64,000 bases of DNA from Oscillospiraceae bacterium (GCA_017847835.1 JAGASH010000009.1:99282-163281); one strand, 5' to 3'. Shown: positions 1 to 8,869, numbered from the stretch's first letter. Made by a program: numbers and translations. Notes: generated by a model not told the origin, from the sequence alone.

Positions 1-768
1 GTTAAGCCCGCGTTCCAAATCGCGGCGATACTCCCCGTCAAGCGTTCCCGCGTCATATTCCGAGTGACCGGTGATGAAAAAGCGGCTTCCGCTCTCGTTT
101 CCCGCAGCGTACACTCCCGCTTCGTCCGAAACCGCCATAAGTCTTAAATCCGGCACTTTCAGGATATCCTCGGCACGGGTTTCCGTGTGGCGGGAATGAG
201 GCGCGCAGAATTCCCCGTCAAATCCGTGGAAAAGACGAGCTTTCGGTGTGAGGAGCTTGTGTGTGAAAACACCGGAAACCTTTTCGGGAAGCGGATATTT
301 CGGTATTCCATAGTGGTGATAAAGACCCGCCTGCGCTCCCCAGCAAATGTGAAGCGTTGAGTGAACGTGGGTTGTCGTCCAGTCCATAATCTCGCAAAGC
401 TCGCTCCAATAGTCAACCTCTTCAAACGGCATTTGCTCCACGGGCGCGCCGGTTATTATAAAGCCGTCGAAATTCTGATTTTTTATATCGTCAAAGCTCT
501 TGTAAAACTCCAGCAAATGCTCCTGCGAAGTGTTTTTGCTGGAATGTGAAGCCATTCCCACAAGCTCAACTTCAATCTGAAGCGGAGTATTTGACAGGCA
601 GCGCAAAATCTGCGTTTCCGTGGCAATTTTTGTCGGCATAAGATTGAGTATACCGATTTTAAGCGGGCGTATATCCTGATGAAGCGCGCGATACTCCGTC
701 ATCACGAAAATGTGTTCTTTTTCGAGTATCTCCTGCGCGGGCAGCCCGTCGGCTATTTTTATAGGCAT
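1..768 (-). CDS. metA: Homoserine O-acyltransferase, 3' end outside the window
   Basis: This enzyme acylates homoserine in the first committed step of methionine synthesis. The 256 visible residues align without gaps to the MetA family from [10 protein letters not shown] onward (about 305 residues is usual), so roughly 50 C-terminal residues lie beyond base 1. The nucleophile cysteine is in HICWGAQ (about residue 142) and the catalytic His/Glu motif is GHSEY near the visible end. Residue 111 (GAPVE) is Glu. In this family Glu at that position is associated with acetyl-CoA and Gly with succinyl-CoA, so I expect O-acetylhomoserine as product. The ATG at 766-768 has AAGGAAGG upstream. It is transcribed away from the tRNA-Ser gene from its own promoter. 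Confidence 0.95.
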   Translation of the reverse strand, partial: MPIKIADGLPAQEILEKEHIFVMTEYRALHQDIRPLKIGILNLMPTKIATETQILRCLSNTPLQIEVELVGMASHSSKNTSQEHLLEFYKSFDDIKNQNFDGFIITGAPVEQMPFEEVDYWSELCEIMDWTTTHVHSTLHICWGAQAGLYHHYGIPKYPLPEKVSGVFTHKLLTPKARLFHGFDGEFCAPHSRHTETRAEDILKVPDLRLMAVSDEAGVYAAGNESGSRFFITGHSEYDAGTLDGEYRRDLERGLN

Positions 769-806
769 AATTCCCAGACCTTCCTTTTATCTTCTTACTT
801 CCCTTA

Positions 807-835
807 ATTATAGTACAATTCTCGTTTTTTGTCAA
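807..835 (-). promoter_or_regulatory. sigma-A promoter of metA
   Basis: On the minus strand a TTGACA box (830-835) and TATAAT box (807-812) are separated by exactly 17 bp. Only about 30 nt separate the expected transcript start from the metA ATG, which leaves no room for a SAM riboswitch or T-box. Confidence 0.85.
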
Positions 836-861
836 GTGCGGATAAAAATCGAAAAAAGGAC

Positions 862-890
862 TTGACAAACGGGTTTTGTTGTGGTATAAT
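862..890 (+). promoter_or_regulatory. sigma-A promoter of tRNA-Ser
   Basis: TTGACA (862-867), a 17-bp spacer and TATAAT (885-890) lie about 33 bp before the tRNA. It is divergent from the metA promoter. Confidence 0.88.
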
Positions 891-923
891 ATCATTTGTG
901 ATTAATACGGACAATCAGCATTT

Positions 924-1013
924 GGAGAAATACTCAAGTGGTGAAGAGGCTCCCCTGCTAAGGGAGTAGGTCGGGTAACCGGCGCGAGGGTTCAAATCCC
1001 TCTTTCTCCGCCA
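924..1013 (+). tRNA. tRNA-Ser(GCU)
   Basis: The acceptor arms GGAGAAA and TTTCTCC pair, followed by discriminator G and an encoded CCA. The anticodon loop reads CTGCTAA with anticodon GCT, and a long variable arm (around 970-985) marks a class II tRNA, as expected for serine. The T-arm carries GGTTCAAATCC. Confidence 0.97.
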
Positions 1014-1037
1014 ACCAGCGTGACGCTGGACCCTATT

Positions 1038-1069
1038 TCGCCCCTAGTTTCATCTAGGGGCGATTTTTT
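1038..1069 (+). terminator. Intrinsic terminator after tRNA-Ser
   Basis: A 10-bp perfect stem TCGCCCCTAG/CTAGGGGCGA with a 6-nt loop is followed by TTTTTT. Confidence 0.9.
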
Positions 1070-1108
1070 ATGCCCGAAGCTGACAAATCAATAAAGTCAC
1101 ATTTTCAC

Positions 1109-1217
1109 AAAAGCACGGTCTGAAAGACCGTGCTTTTTAGTTTTCCTCTGCGTTTTTGGCAATTTTGCAGGCGACACGATGTCGCCGGTGCACAAAATTG
1201 CCAAAATCCGCGGGTTG
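1109..1217 (+). repeat. tRNA-linked double-hairpin repeat, copy A
   Basis: The unit begins with a terminator-like hairpin (AAAAGCACGGTC/GACCGTGCTTTT, 1109-1137), continues with CTCTGCGTTTTT, then a long stem formed by 1153-1167 and 1193-1206. Inside that stem is a second perfect hairpin GGCGACA-CGA-TGTCGCC (1170-1186). It ends in CCGCGG. Copies B and C follow tRNA-Pro at 36.6-36.8 kb. The flanks CTGCGTTTT and CCGCGG are conserved, while the stem sequence changes on both sides together. The function is unknown. Confidence 0.75.
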
Positions 1218-1289
1218 TTCGCAAAACCTAATTGGCAATCTCCCTTTTTCGCCCTAATTTCAGCTAGAGCGCTTTTTCGCAAAACCTAA
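1218..1289. repeat. Short direct repeat around a degenerate terminator copy
   Basis: The 14-mer TTCGCAAAACCTAA occurs at 1218-1231 and again at 1276-1289. Between them, bases 1249-1275 resemble a decayed copy of the tRNA-Ser terminator (TCGCCCTA...TAGAGCGCTTTTT). This looks like debris from local duplication. I see no gene in 1014-1329. Confidence 0.5.
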
Positions 1290-1302
1290 AATGCAAAAAC
1301 CA

Positions 1303-1325
1303 AAGCGTTCCGCACGGGAACGCTT
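1303..1325 (-). terminator. Terminator of the thi operon
   Basis: The stem AAGCGTTCC/GGAACGCTT (1303-1311, 1317-1325) lies directly after the thiE stop on the minus strand and is followed by TGGTTTTT. Confidence 0.75.
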
Positions 1326-1329
1326 TTTG

Positions 1330-1893
1330 TTATTTGAAGAAAGTGCCGTTCATCAGTCCCGACATCACGCAAACTCCCGCTGCGCCTTTTTCAAGTGCGA
1401 TGTGCATATTTTCCCGCGTTATCCCGCCGATTGCGTAAACGGGAATTTTCACGCTTTTGCAGACTTTTTCGAGAAAATCAATCCCTCGCGGCGGCAAACC
1501 TTTTTTGCAGTCAGTCGCGAAAATATGCCCGGCAGTGACGTAAGAAGCTCCGAGTTTTTCGGCAAGGACAGCTTCTTCAACAGAATGAACCGACGCGCCC
1601 ACAACCTCAAATTCCGCGCAGATTTCCCGCGTGAGTTTCGCAAGCGGCAGATGAATTTTCTTCACCGAAAGCTCCCGCGCGACATTCGGGAAATTGTGGA
1701 CAAAAAGCTCGATTTCCGGCACTCCGAGCACCCGTTTCGCAAGCGCCGCGTACTCCTCCTCGGGCAAGTCCTTTTCACGGAGAATTACCCGAAAAACGCC
1801 TTTTTTTGCCAGAAAAGCAAGCTGCTCGTCAAGCGGATTTTCGCACAATTTCCTGTTGGTCACGCAGATAATTTTATCAAGATTTTCCGTCAT
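1330..1893 (-). CDS. thiE: Thiamine phosphate synthase
   Basis: ThiE couples HMP-PP to thiazole phosphate carboxylate to give thiamine phosphate. Family signatures are visible in order along the TIM barrel: REK near the N-terminus (ILREKDL), GASVHS, GHIFATDCKKG with the lysine of the phosphate/pyrophosphate site, and the C-terminal AIGGI. At 187 residues it is a little shorter than typical ThiE (about 210), so a TenI-like role cannot be excluded. The ATG at 1891-1893 follows the thiH stop by 4 nt. An in-frame ATG at 1914 would overlap thiH. It is the last gene of the thi operon. Confidence 0.85.
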   Translation of the reverse strand: MTENLDKIICVTNRKLCENPLDEQLAFLAKKGVFRVILREKDLPEEEYAALAKRVLGVPEIELFVHNFPNVARELSVKKIHLPLAKLTREICAEFEVVGASVHSVEEAVLAEKLGASYVTAGHIFATDCKKGLPPRGIDFLEKVCKSVKIPVYAIGGITRENMHIALEKGAAGVCVMSGLMNGTFFK

Positions 1894-1897
1894 TTCA

Positions 1898-3055
1898 TCA
1901 GCCCACATAAACATAATCGTTCATCACAGGCTGAAGTCCGCGCGCGCGTATTGCGTCGCAAACCTCGTCAAGTGTTCTGTCGTCGCTTATCTCAAACTGG
2001 TTGTCGCCGAGCGACTCTTCCTCGGTGTGAGAGCCTATACCGGTGCTCACGCCCGCCGAGATTTTTGTCGCGCACATTCCCACAACATTGTCGCGGAAAC
2101 CCGCGCGCTCTCTCGTCGAAATCGTAAGTCCCGCAAACGGCATAAATATGCGGAATGCCGTCATCACCTGCAAAAGCTGCCTTTCGTGAACGTCCTTCGG
2201 ATTGATTTTGTCGTTGTTGATTATCGGACGCAGACGCGGACAAGAGAACGAAATCTCCGCATGCGGGTACTTGCGCTGGATAAGATAAGCGTGAACTCCC
2301 GCGGCAAACGCGTCCTTTCTGAAATCGTCAAGCCCCAGCAGCGCCGCAAACGCAACTCCTCTCATTCCACCGCGAATAGCGCGCTCCTGCGCGTTCAGAC
2401 GGTACGGGAAAATGCGCTTGTGTCCCGCAAGATGAAGCGTTTCGTACTTGTCGGAATTATAGGTTTCCTGAAAAACCGTGACGTAATCGGCGCCGTGCTC
2501 ATGAAGATACTTGTACTCGTCCGTGTTCATCGGGTAAACCTCAATTCCCACGTTTTTGAAATACTCGTGCGCGATTGAGCAAGCCTCGCCGATATATTCG
2601 ACGTCGGACATTTTTCTGCTTTCGCCCGTTAAAATCAGGATTTCTTCCATTCCCGTTTTAGCAATCGCTTCCATTTCACGGCGGATACCGTCCTTGTCAA
2701 GCTTTGCGCGGCGGATTTTGTTGTGGCAGTTAAAGCCGCAGTAAACGCAGTAATTCTCGCAGTAATTCGCGATGTAAAGCGGTGTGAAAAGATACACGCT
2801 GCTGCCGAAATGCTTTCGTGTTTCTATGGTTGCCTTTGCCGCCATTTGTTCAAGAAACGGCTCTGCTGCGGGCGACAACAGCGCGGCAAAATCCTCGACA
2901 GAGGGATATTCTGCGGCAAGCGCGCGCTTTACGTCGGTTTCGGTGTAGCGGCTGTAATCATACGCGTTCATTCGGCTGATAACCTGCTCCTGAATGTCGG
3001 ACTCGATAACCTCCATTCCGGGCAGGTATTTCATATGGTCAATTCTCTCTTCCAT
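1898..3055 (-). CDS. thiH: 2-iminoacetate synthase (tyrosine lyase)
   Basis: ThiH is a radical-SAM enzyme that cleaves tyrosine to dehydroglycine and p-cresol, supplying the C2-N unit of the thiazole ring. This is the anaerobic alternative to the oxidase ThiO and fits a strict anaerobe. The CxxxCxxC iron-sulfur motif is C99, C103 and C106 (CENYCVYC). The 385-residue length and C-terminal SFSCPRLRP and STRE segments match the family. The RBS AAGGAG precedes the ATG, and the gene follows thiG by 15 nt. Confidence 0.96.
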   Translation of the reverse strand: MEERIDHMKYLPGMEVIESDIQEQVISRMNAYDYSRYTETDVKRALAAEYPSVEDFAALLSPAAEPFLEQMAAKATIETRKHFGSSVYLFTPLYIANYCENYCVYCGFNCHNKIRRAKLDKDGIRREMEAIAKTGMEEILILTGESRKMSDVEYIGEACSIAHEYFKNVGIEVYPMNTDEYKYLHEHGADYVTVFQETYNSDKYETLHLAGHKRIFPYRLNAQERAIRGGMRGVAFAALLGLDDFRKDAFAAGVHAYLIQRKYPHAEISFSCPRLRPIINNDKINPKDVHERQLLQVMTAFRIFMPFAGLTISTRERAGFRDNVVGMCATKISAGVSTGIGSHTEEESLGDNQFEISDDRTLDEVCDAIRARGLQPVMNDYVYVG

Positions 3056-3070
3056 TTTGTTCTCCTTGAA

Positions 3071-3832
3071 TTAGTCCGCGATAAATCCTGTGAGCGGCGA
3101 GGACGCGCTTGCCTTGTCGAGGACGCGGCCCGTGCCCGCGAGATAAGCAAGTCTGCCCGCGATAATCGCGTTTTTGAAAGCCTCCGCCATCTGCACGATA
3201 TTTCCCGCAGTTGCAATCGCCGTGTTCGCCATAATTGCCGAAGCGCCCATTTCCATAGCTTCGCAGGCCTGCGAGGGCTTTCCGATACCCGCGTCAACGA
3301 TTATCGGCAGGTCGATTTCCTCAATCAGAATGCGGATAAACTGCTTTGTCGAAAGTCCCTGATTTGAGCCTATCGGCGCAGCAAGCGGCATAACAGCGGC
3401 AGCTCCCGCGTTTTTCATATCGCGGGCAGCATACAAATCGGGGTACATATAAGGCATCGGGATAAATCCGTCCTTCGCGAGCATTTCGCAGGCTTTTGCG
3501 GTTTCGTAGTTGTCGGGGAGAAGGTACTTCGAGTCGTGGATAACCTCGATTTTGATGAAATCACCGCAGCCCGCCTCACGCGCAAGCTTTGCAATCTTCA
3601 CCGCTTCCTCCGCGTTTCTCGCGCCCGAGGTGTTCGGCAAAAGCGTCACTCCCTCGGGAATGTGGTCGAGAATATTTCCCGTAAAGCTGTTCACTCTGCG
3701 CACCGCAAGCGTGATAATCTCCGCGCCCGCGTTTTTCACCGCAGCGTTAATAAGGTCGAGGTCAAATTTGCCCGAGCCTAAAATAAATCTTGAATTAAAT
3801 TCGCGTCCCGCAATAATCAGTTTATCTTCCAT
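3071..3832 (-). CDS. thiG: Thiazole synthase
   Basis: ThiG condenses 1-deoxyxylulose 5-phosphate, dehydroglycine and ThiS thiocarboxylate into the thiazole. The Schiff-base lysine is K94 in FIKIEVI, and the C-terminal phosphate-binding segment GIGKPSQA...[12 protein letters not shown] is intact. At 253 residues it is full length. It lies between thiF and thiH in the minus-strand operon. Confidence 0.97.
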   Translation of the reverse strand: MEDKLIIAGREFNSRFILGSGKFDLDLINAAVKNAGAEIITLAVRRVNSFTGNILDHIPEGVTLLPNTSGARNAEEAVKIAKLAREAGCGDFIKIEVIHDSKYLLPDNYETAKACEMLAKDGFIPMPYMYPDLYAARDMKNAGAAAVMPLAAPIGSNQGLSTKQFIRILIEEIDLPIIVDAGIGKPSQACEAMEMGASAIMANTAIATAGNIVQMAEAFKNAIIAGRLAYLAGTGRVLDKASASSPLTGFIAD

Positions 3833-3845
3833 ATTTTTCCTTTCG

Positions 3846-4469
3846 TTAAGCCAAAATTATCTCAACAGCTTTGCTTGCGATATGCCCCGCGCAGATGATA
3901 ACGCGCGAAGCCGAAAGTCCCTCGCCGTCGGCAACATCGGTTTTTCCGTCACCGCACACAAAAAGCCGCTCCGAGATTTTTTTCGTGACAATCTCGTTTG
4001 CGCGCCCGAAGCCCGCCATACCGCTCCCCGCAATGATTTTCACGGTTTTGCTCTCGGACAAAAGCGTGTTCACGAGCATTGCCTTTTCCTCCGCTCCGTC
4101 AAACGCTTCGCAGACAATCGGACACTCCCCGAATATCTCAAGGCAGTTCTTCTCGTCAACGCGAACATCGTGCGTGACAATCTCGCAGAACGGGTTGATT
4201 TCCCGCAGAATTTCCGCGAGAGCCTCGGTTTTTCGCCTGCCGATATCACGCAGAAAATACGCCTGTCGGTTGATATTCGACAGCTCAACCTTGTCGAAAT
4301 CCGCAAGCACAAGCCGTCCTATTCCGCTTCGGACAAGCGCTGCCGCTATATTTGAGCCGAGCCCTCCGAGCCCTGCTATGCCGACAGTCGCGGCTTTCAT
4401 CTTATCGTAAATCGGCGATTTTGAGCGGGAATTCACCGCCTCGGCAAACTCCCTTTCGCTTATCTTCAT
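3846..4469 (-). CDS. thiF: ThiS adenylyltransferase, short ThiF form
   Basis: ThiF activates the C-terminus of ThiS by adenylation before sulfur transfer. The nucleotide-binding loop GLGGLGSN (about residues 33-40) and the [12 protein letters not shown] segment, typical of E1-like enzymes, are present. At 207 residues it belongs to the short clostridial form that lacks the C-terminal zinc/sulfurtransfer region of E. coli ThiF. Its ATG shares one base with the thiS stop (TGATG), so the two are translationally coupled. Confidence 0.93.
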   Translation of the reverse strand: MKISEREFAEAVNSRSKSPIYDKMKAATVGIAGLGGLGSNIAAALVRSGIGRLVLADFDKVELSNINRQAYFLRDIGRRKTEALAEILREINPFCEIVTHDVRVDEKNCLEIFGECPIVCEAFDGAEEKAMLVNTLLSESKTVKIIAGSGMAGFGRANEIVTKKISERLFVCGDGKTDVADGEGLSASRVIICAGHIASKAVEIILA

Positions 4470-4660
4470 CAGCCGCCTCCCACAAATCCGACAATTTCAA
4501 CCTCGTCGTCGGGCTGAATTTTAGTGCAGTCGTATTCGTTTTTCGACAAAATCTCACCGTTCACCATTACGGCAACCCGTGCCGCCGTGTAACCCTTTTT
4601 TTTGAGATACTCGCCGATTGTGATTACTTCATTGAAATCCTCGCCGTTAATTTTAGCCAT
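4469..4660 (-). CDS. thiS: Sulfur carrier protein ThiS
   Basis: This 63-residue ubiquitin-fold protein ends in VGGG, providing the C-terminal Gly-Gly that is adenylated by ThiF and converted to a thiocarboxylate. I place the start at the ATG before AKINGEDF because family members begin there and GGTGAG lies just upstream. Longer upstream reading would run through the leader RNA. It is the first gene of the thi operon. Confidence 0.93.
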   Translation of the reverse strand: MAKINGEDFNEVITIGEYLKKKGYTAARVAVMVNGEILSKNEYDCTKIQPDDEVEIVGFVGGG

Positions 4661-4688
4661 TTTCTCACCGTCCCATAAAAAATTGCAC

Positions 4689-4766
4689 AAAAAAAGCAGA
4701 CACTTTTCCCGTAACAGTACCTTGCTCCCTATCGGCAGCGGTGGTGCTCCCCGAAAAACGTTCTGC
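4689..4766 (-). ncRNA. Candidate HMP-PP riboswitch (thiS motif), terminator-embedded
   Basis: Immediately after the predicted transcript start, GCAGA...TTTTTC (4766 downward) pairs with GGAAAA...TCTGC (ending at 4696). Together they form a long terminator stem followed by seven U (4695-4689). About 45 nt, including GGGGAGCACC and GATAGGGAGCAAGG, are enclosed in the stem. The TPP box (CTGAGA, ACCUGAUC) is absent. A ligand-binding domain inside an intrinsic terminator upstream of thiS is the hallmark of the HMP-PP class. I assign it from architecture and gene context, not from a covariance model. Confidence 0.72.
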
Positions 4767-4778
4767 GTTTCTTCATCT

Positions 4779-4807
4779 ATTTTAGCATAATTTCCGACAA
4801 TTGTCAA
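4779..4807 (-). promoter_or_regulatory. sigma-A promoter of the thi operon
   Basis: Minus-strand TTGACA (4802-4807), 17-bp spacer and TAAAAT (4779-4784). Transcription would start at about 4772, just before the riboswitch candidate. Confidence 0.85.
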
Positions 4808-4861
4808 GAGGCAATTTTTTCGACTTTATATCACCATTTTCGGTCAATTTCGCAAAGATGA

Positions 4862-4890
4862 TTGACAATCGGCGAAAAAAGTAGTATAGT
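4862..4890 (+). promoter_or_regulatory. sigma-A promoter of trkA
   Basis: TTGACA (4862-4867), 17-bp spacer and TATAGT (4885-4890). Confidence 0.75.
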
Positions 4891-4955
4891 ATATAATAGG
4901 TATTTATATGCAGACTGTCGGAAAGAACAGCTTGTTTTTGGGAAAGAGGGATTTT

Positions 4956-6311
4956 TTGGATATAATTATAGTCGGCTGCGGAAAGGTCGGTCAGGCGCTT
5001 GCCGAACAGCTCAACGAGCAGGGCAGCAACATCACCGTCATCGATTTGGACGGAAATAAAATCGACGCATTAACCTCCCGCTGCGATGTTATGGGAGTTG
5101 TCGGAAACGGTGCAACTCACCTTGTTCAGCAGGAAGCGGGCATTGCGCGCGCGGATTTGCTGATTGCGGTCACGGGCTCGGACGAGTTGAATTTGCTCTG
5201 CTGTCTTATCGCGAAAAAAGCCGGAAACTGCCGTACAATCGCGCGCGTGCGCTCACCGCAGTACAGCAGCGAAGCTCCGTTTTTAAAAGACGAGCTCGGA
5301 CTTGCAATGGTTATCAACCCCGAGCTTGCCGCGGCACAGGAAATCGCGCGGGTTTTGCGTTTCCCGTCCGCAATGAAAATCGAAACATTTTCGAGAGGCA
5401 GAGTTGAGCTGCTGAAATTCAGACTTCCCGAGGACAGCCCGCTCGCGGGACTTGCCGTAAAGGAAATTTCCTCAAAGCTGATGTGCGACGTGCTCGTGTG
5501 TACAATCGAGCGCGGTGACGAGGCTTACATTGCAAACGGTAATTTCATTTTTGAGGGAAAGGACGTTATTTCAATCGTCGCTTCCCCGAAAAAAGCAAAC
5601 GATTTCTTCCGAAAGATAAACTACAAGACAAATTCCGTCAGGGACGTTTTAATTACAGGCGGCGGTGAGCTTGGTCATTATCTCACGGAAATTCTGCTCC
5701 GGTCGGGAATTTCGGTCAAGATTATAGAAAAAGACCTCAAACGCTGCGAGGAGCTCTCGGAGCTATGGGACGAAGTAACCGTGATAAACGGCGACGCGTC
5801 CGACCAGAATGTTCTGCTTGAAGCGGGACTTGAAGAAGCGGGAGCTTTTGTCGCGCTCACAAATCTTGACGAAGAAAACATAATGCTTTCGCTTTTCGCA
5901 AAGAGCGCGGGCAGCGCAAAGCTCGTCACGAAAATCAACCGTATCGAGTTTGACGAGGTTATCAAGCACCTTGACCTTGACACGATAATTTACCCGAAAA
6001 ACATCACATCGGACACGATTATCCGCTATGTCCGCTCGTTTAAGAGAACCGAGGGAAGCAACGTCGAGCGCGTGTATCAGTTCATCAAAGGCAAGGTCGA
6101 AGCTTCCGAGTTCACCATAACAGACGAAAGCGCCGTCACGAATATACCGCTTATGGAGCTCACGCTGAAACCGGGAGTGCTTGTCGCGGCAATTCTCCGC
6201 GATAAAAAGGTTATCATACCGCGAGGCTCGGACGTAATTATGTCGGGAGATACGGTAGTTATCGTGTCAAATATCGTCGGACTTCACGATATCGCGGATA
6301 TTCTCAAATGA
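4956..6311 (+). CDS. trkA: Trk potassium transporter peripheral protein
   Basis: TrkA is the cytoplasmic ring that gates the TrkH channel through NAD(H)/nucleotide binding. The 451 residues contain two RCK modules, each opening with a Rossmann glycine motif (IIIVGCGKVG at the start, and LITGGGELG at about residue 230) and each followed by a TrkA-C domain. I choose the TTG at 4956 because AAAGAGGGA lies just before it and family members begin at that Rossmann strand. The in-frame ATG at 4908 would sit about 11 nt from the expected transcript start. trkH follows 20 nt downstream. Confidence 0.93.
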   Translation: MDIIIVGCGKVGQALAEQLNEQGSNITVIDLDGNKIDALTSRCDVMGVVGNGATHLVQQEAGIARADLLIAVTGSDELNLLCCLIAKKAGNCRTIARVRSPQYSSEAPFLKDELGLAMVINPELAAAQEIARVLRFPSAMKIETFSRGRVELLKFRLPEDSPLAGLAVKEISSKLMCDVLVCTIERGDEAYIANGNFIFEGKDVISIVASPKKANDFFRKINYKTNSVRDVLITGGGELGHYLTEILLRSGISVKIIEKDLKRCEELSELWDEVTVINGDASDQNVLLEAGLEEAGAFVALTNLDEENIMLSLFAKSAGSAKLVTKINRIEFDEVIKHLDLDTIIYPKNITSDTIIRYVRSFKRTEGSNVERVYQFIKGKVEASEFTITDESAVTNIPLMELTLKPGVLVAAILRDKKVIIPRGSDVIMSGDTVVIVSNIVGLHDIADILK

Positions 6312-6331
6312 TTTGAAAGAGCGGAAATTTT

Positions 6332-7771
6332 ATGAATTACAGAATGATAAGCTATGTCCTCGGCTGGATTTTGGTTTTCGAGGCAGCTTTTATGGCGGTT
6401 CCGCTGATAACCGCAGCGGTGTTCGCAGAGGGAAGCACGGCGATTTGGTTCGGCGTCACGGCGGGAATTTGCCTTGCAATCGGCGGACTGCTTATACTTG
6501 TGAAAAAGCCCGAGAAAAAACGGCTGTTTTCGCGCGAGGGCTTTGTAATCGTCGCGCTGAGCTGGATTGCGCTGTCGGTTTTCGGAGCGCTGCCGTTTTT
6601 CCTGTCGGGAGCAATCCCCTCTTATATCGACGCGCTGTTTGAAACGGTTTCGGGATTTACCACTACGGGTGCTTCTATTCTGAGTGATGTCGAAGCGCTC
6701 CCGAAGTCAATTCTTATGTGGCGCAGCTTCACGCACTGGGTCGGCGGAATGGGCGTGCTTGTATTTGTTATGGCGTTTTTGCCGCTGTCGGGCGGACAGA
6801 ATATGCACATAATGAAAGCAGAGTCGCCCGGACCTTCCGTAAGCAAGCTCGTTCCCCGCGTCAAAACAACCGCGCTTTTGCTCTACTCGATTTACTTTGT
6901 GCTGACGCTGATTGAGTTTATAATGCTGCTTTGCGGCGGAATGACGGGCTTTGAGGCACTCAACACCGCGTTTGCAACGGCTGGCACGGGCGGCTTCGGC
7001 ATTTACAACAGCAGTATCGGCAATTTCTCGCCTTACATACAGATTGTCGTCACGGTATTTATGCTTCTGTTTTCGGTCAACTTCAACTCCTACTTCTTCC
7101 TGTTGAACAGAAAATTCCGCGAAGCGTTCAACACCGAGGTTATTGTTTTCTTCATCATCGTCGTCACTGCCGTTACTGTCATCACCCTTGACAATCGCGC
7201 GCTTTATCCCGAAACGGGTGACTCCCTGCGAAACTCCGCGTTTACGGTAGCTTCGCTGATATCGACAACAGGCTTTTCGACGGTTGATTTCAACGCGTGG
7301 TCGGAGCTTTCACGGACAATTCTCGTTATCATAATGTTCATCGGCGCGTGCGCGGGAAGTACCGGCGGCGGTATCAAGGTTTCGAGATTTATTATTCTTT
7401 TCAAGAGCCTCGGAAAAGAGCTTAAAGTAATGGTTCACCCAAAGCAAATCAAGAAAATCAAAATCGGCTCTCACCCGATTGAGCACGAAACCGTGCGCTC
7501 GGTGAGCGTGTTTATGATAGCGTATCTGGTGGTTTTCGTGATGTCGCTGGTTGTGATTAGCTTCGACAACCACGATTTGATAACAAACTTCACCGCCGTG
7601 ACCGCCTCCATAAACAACATAGGTCCGGGACTTGAACTTGTCGGCCCGACGCAGAATTTCTCGTTCTTCTCGGTACCGTCGAAAATCGTGCTGATTTTCG
7701 ATATGCTCGCGGGCAGACTGGAGCTTTTCCCTATGCTGTTGCTCTTTACTCCGTCTACTTGGAAGAAGTGA
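6332..7771 (+). CDS. trkH: Trk potassium uptake membrane subunit
   Basis: This 479-residue integral membrane protein forms the K+ conduit. The four pore loops are recognisable: SGFTTTGAS, ATAGTGGFG, STTGFST and INNIGPG, each with the filter glycine. GGGIKVSRF marks the intramembrane gating-loop region of TrkH. It is expected to work with the upstream TrkA. Confidence 0.96.
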   Translation: MNYRMISYVLGWILVFEAAFMAVPLITAAVFAEGSTAIWFGVTAGICLAIGGLLILVKKPEKKRLFSREGFVIVALSWIALSVFGALPFFLSGAIPSYIDALFETVSGFTTTGASILSDVEALPKSILMWRSFTHWVGGMGVLVFVMAFLPLSGGQNMHIMKAESPGPSVSKLVPRVKTTALLLYSIYFVLTLIEFIMLLCGGMTGFEALNTAFATAGTGGFGIYNSSIGNFSPYIQIVVTVFMLLFSVNFNSYFFLLNRKFREAFNTEVIVFFIIVVTAVTVITLDNRALYPETGDSLRNSAFTVASLISTTGFSTVDFNAWSELSRTILVIIMFIGACAGSTGGGIKVSRFIILFKSLGKELKVMVHPKQIKKIKIGSHPIEHETVRSVSVFMIAYLVVFVMSLVVISFDNHDLITNFTAVTASINNIGPGLELVGPTQNFSFFSVPSKIVLIFDMLAGRLELFPMLLLFTPSTWKK

Positions 7772-7790
7772 AATTCCAACATAATACAAG

Positions 7791-7820
7791 AAAACCACTC
7801 CCATTTGAGAGTGGTTTTTT
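7791..7820. terminator. Bidirectional terminator between trkH and galM
   Basis: AACCACTC/GAGTGGTT stem flanked by A-run and T-run, between convergent genes. Confidence 0.85.
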
Positions 7821-7838
7821 GTTGCCGTAAAAACAATT

Positions 7839-8858
7839 TTACTTTGCCTCAAACTCGTAAACCGTGGTGTAGTCGTAGGTTTCGCCCGCTTTGAGGACGC
7901 AACTCGGGAAATTCGGCTTATTCGGCGTGTCGGGGCAGAACTGGCTCTCAAAGCAAAGTCCGCCGTATTTCGGGTAGTGCTTTCCGCCCTTTCCGTCCTC
8001 ATTCAAGCCGATACCGATGTAAAACTGCATCGCGGGTTTGTTCGTTTTCATCGTGAGCAAAATCCCGCGCGTCTGCTCGTAAGCCTGCGCTGCGACACGA
8101 ACTTCCTTGCTTTCGCCAAGGAAAAAGTTGTGGTCGTAGCCGTTCGGGAGTTTTCCGCTGTCCATATCCTCGCGAACCTTTTTCGGCTGTCTGAAATCAA
8201 ACGCAGTTCCCGCTACATCAGCAATCTCGCCTGTCGGGATAAGCCCGCTGTCCACGGGAGTGTACTTGTCCGCGTTTATCTCAACAATGTGGTCGAGAAC
8301 ATCACCGCAGCCCTCACCTTTGAGGTTGAAATAGGAGTGATTTGTGAAATTCACAACCGTGTCCTTGTCGGATTTCGCGGTGTAGTGAATTTGAATGCCG
8401 TTGTCAAGAAGCGTGAACTGCACCTTGCAGGCAAGAGTTCCGGGGAAATTCTCCTCACCGTCGGGGCTTATGTAACCGAAGGTAACGCTGTTGTCCGTCA
8501 CCTCGTCAACCGTCCACACGCGCTTGTTGAACGAAATCGAGCCACCGTGAAGCGTGTTTTCGCCGTCGTTGTTGTAAAGCTTGTACTCCTTGCCGTTGAG
8601 CGTGAATTTCGCGCCGCCTATTCGGTTTGCAAAACGTCCGACGGTTGCGCCGTGGGAGGAATTGCCCTCGATATAACCGTTCAAATCGTCGTATCCCAGC
8701 ACAACATCAACCTTTTCGCCGTTTTTGTCGGGCACAGTGATTGACTGAATACACGCACCGAGGCTGTGAAAGCTAGCCTTGATTTTCGTGTTTTCAAGCG
8801 TTACCAGATAGCACTTGTAGCCTTGATAAAAGCCGTATTCCCTGATTTCGGAAGCCAT
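7839..8858 (-). CDS. galM: Aldose 1-epimerase (mutarotase)
   Basis: GalM interconverts the alpha and beta anomers of galactose and glucose. The 339-residue protein has the family's active-site histidine segments (GRFANRIGG and TNHSYFNL) and the catalytic glutamate in CFESQFCPD near the C-terminus. It starts 11 nt after the stop of the chemoreceptor gene and is probably co-transcribed with it, an unusual pairing that may link sugar sensing and sugar use. Confidence 0.95.
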   Translation of the reverse strand: MASEIREYGFYQGYKCYLVTLENTKIKASFHSLGACIQSITVPDKNGEKVDVVLGYDDLNGYIEGNSSHGATVGRFANRIGGAKFTLNGKEYKLYNNDGENTLHGGSISFNKRVWTVDEVTDNSVTFGYISPDGEENFPGTLACKVQFTLLDNGIQIHYTAKSDKDTVVNFTNHSYFNLKGEGCGDVLDHIVEINADKYTPVDSGLIPTGEIADVAGTAFDFRQPKKVREDMDSGKLPNGYDHNFFLGESKEVRVAAQAYEQTRGILLTMKTNKPAMQFYIGIGLNEDGKGGKHYPKYGGLCFESQFCPDTPNKPNFPSCVLKAGETYDYTTVYEFEAK

Positions 8859-8869
8859 AGATTTTCTCC

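Noticed and set aside
769..806. SAM riboswitch or T-box before metA
   Set aside because: Only about 30 nt separate the predicted transcript start from the ATG.
1291..2578. Long plus-strand open frames opposite thiE and thiH
   Set aside because: They are antisense shadows of well-conserved thi genes, rich in Arg/Cys/Phe, with no family resemblance or RBS.
4661..4800. TPP riboswitch upstream of thiS
   Set aside because: The conserved CTGAGA and ACCTGATC elements are missing. The stem encloses a different core, so I favour the HMP-PP type.
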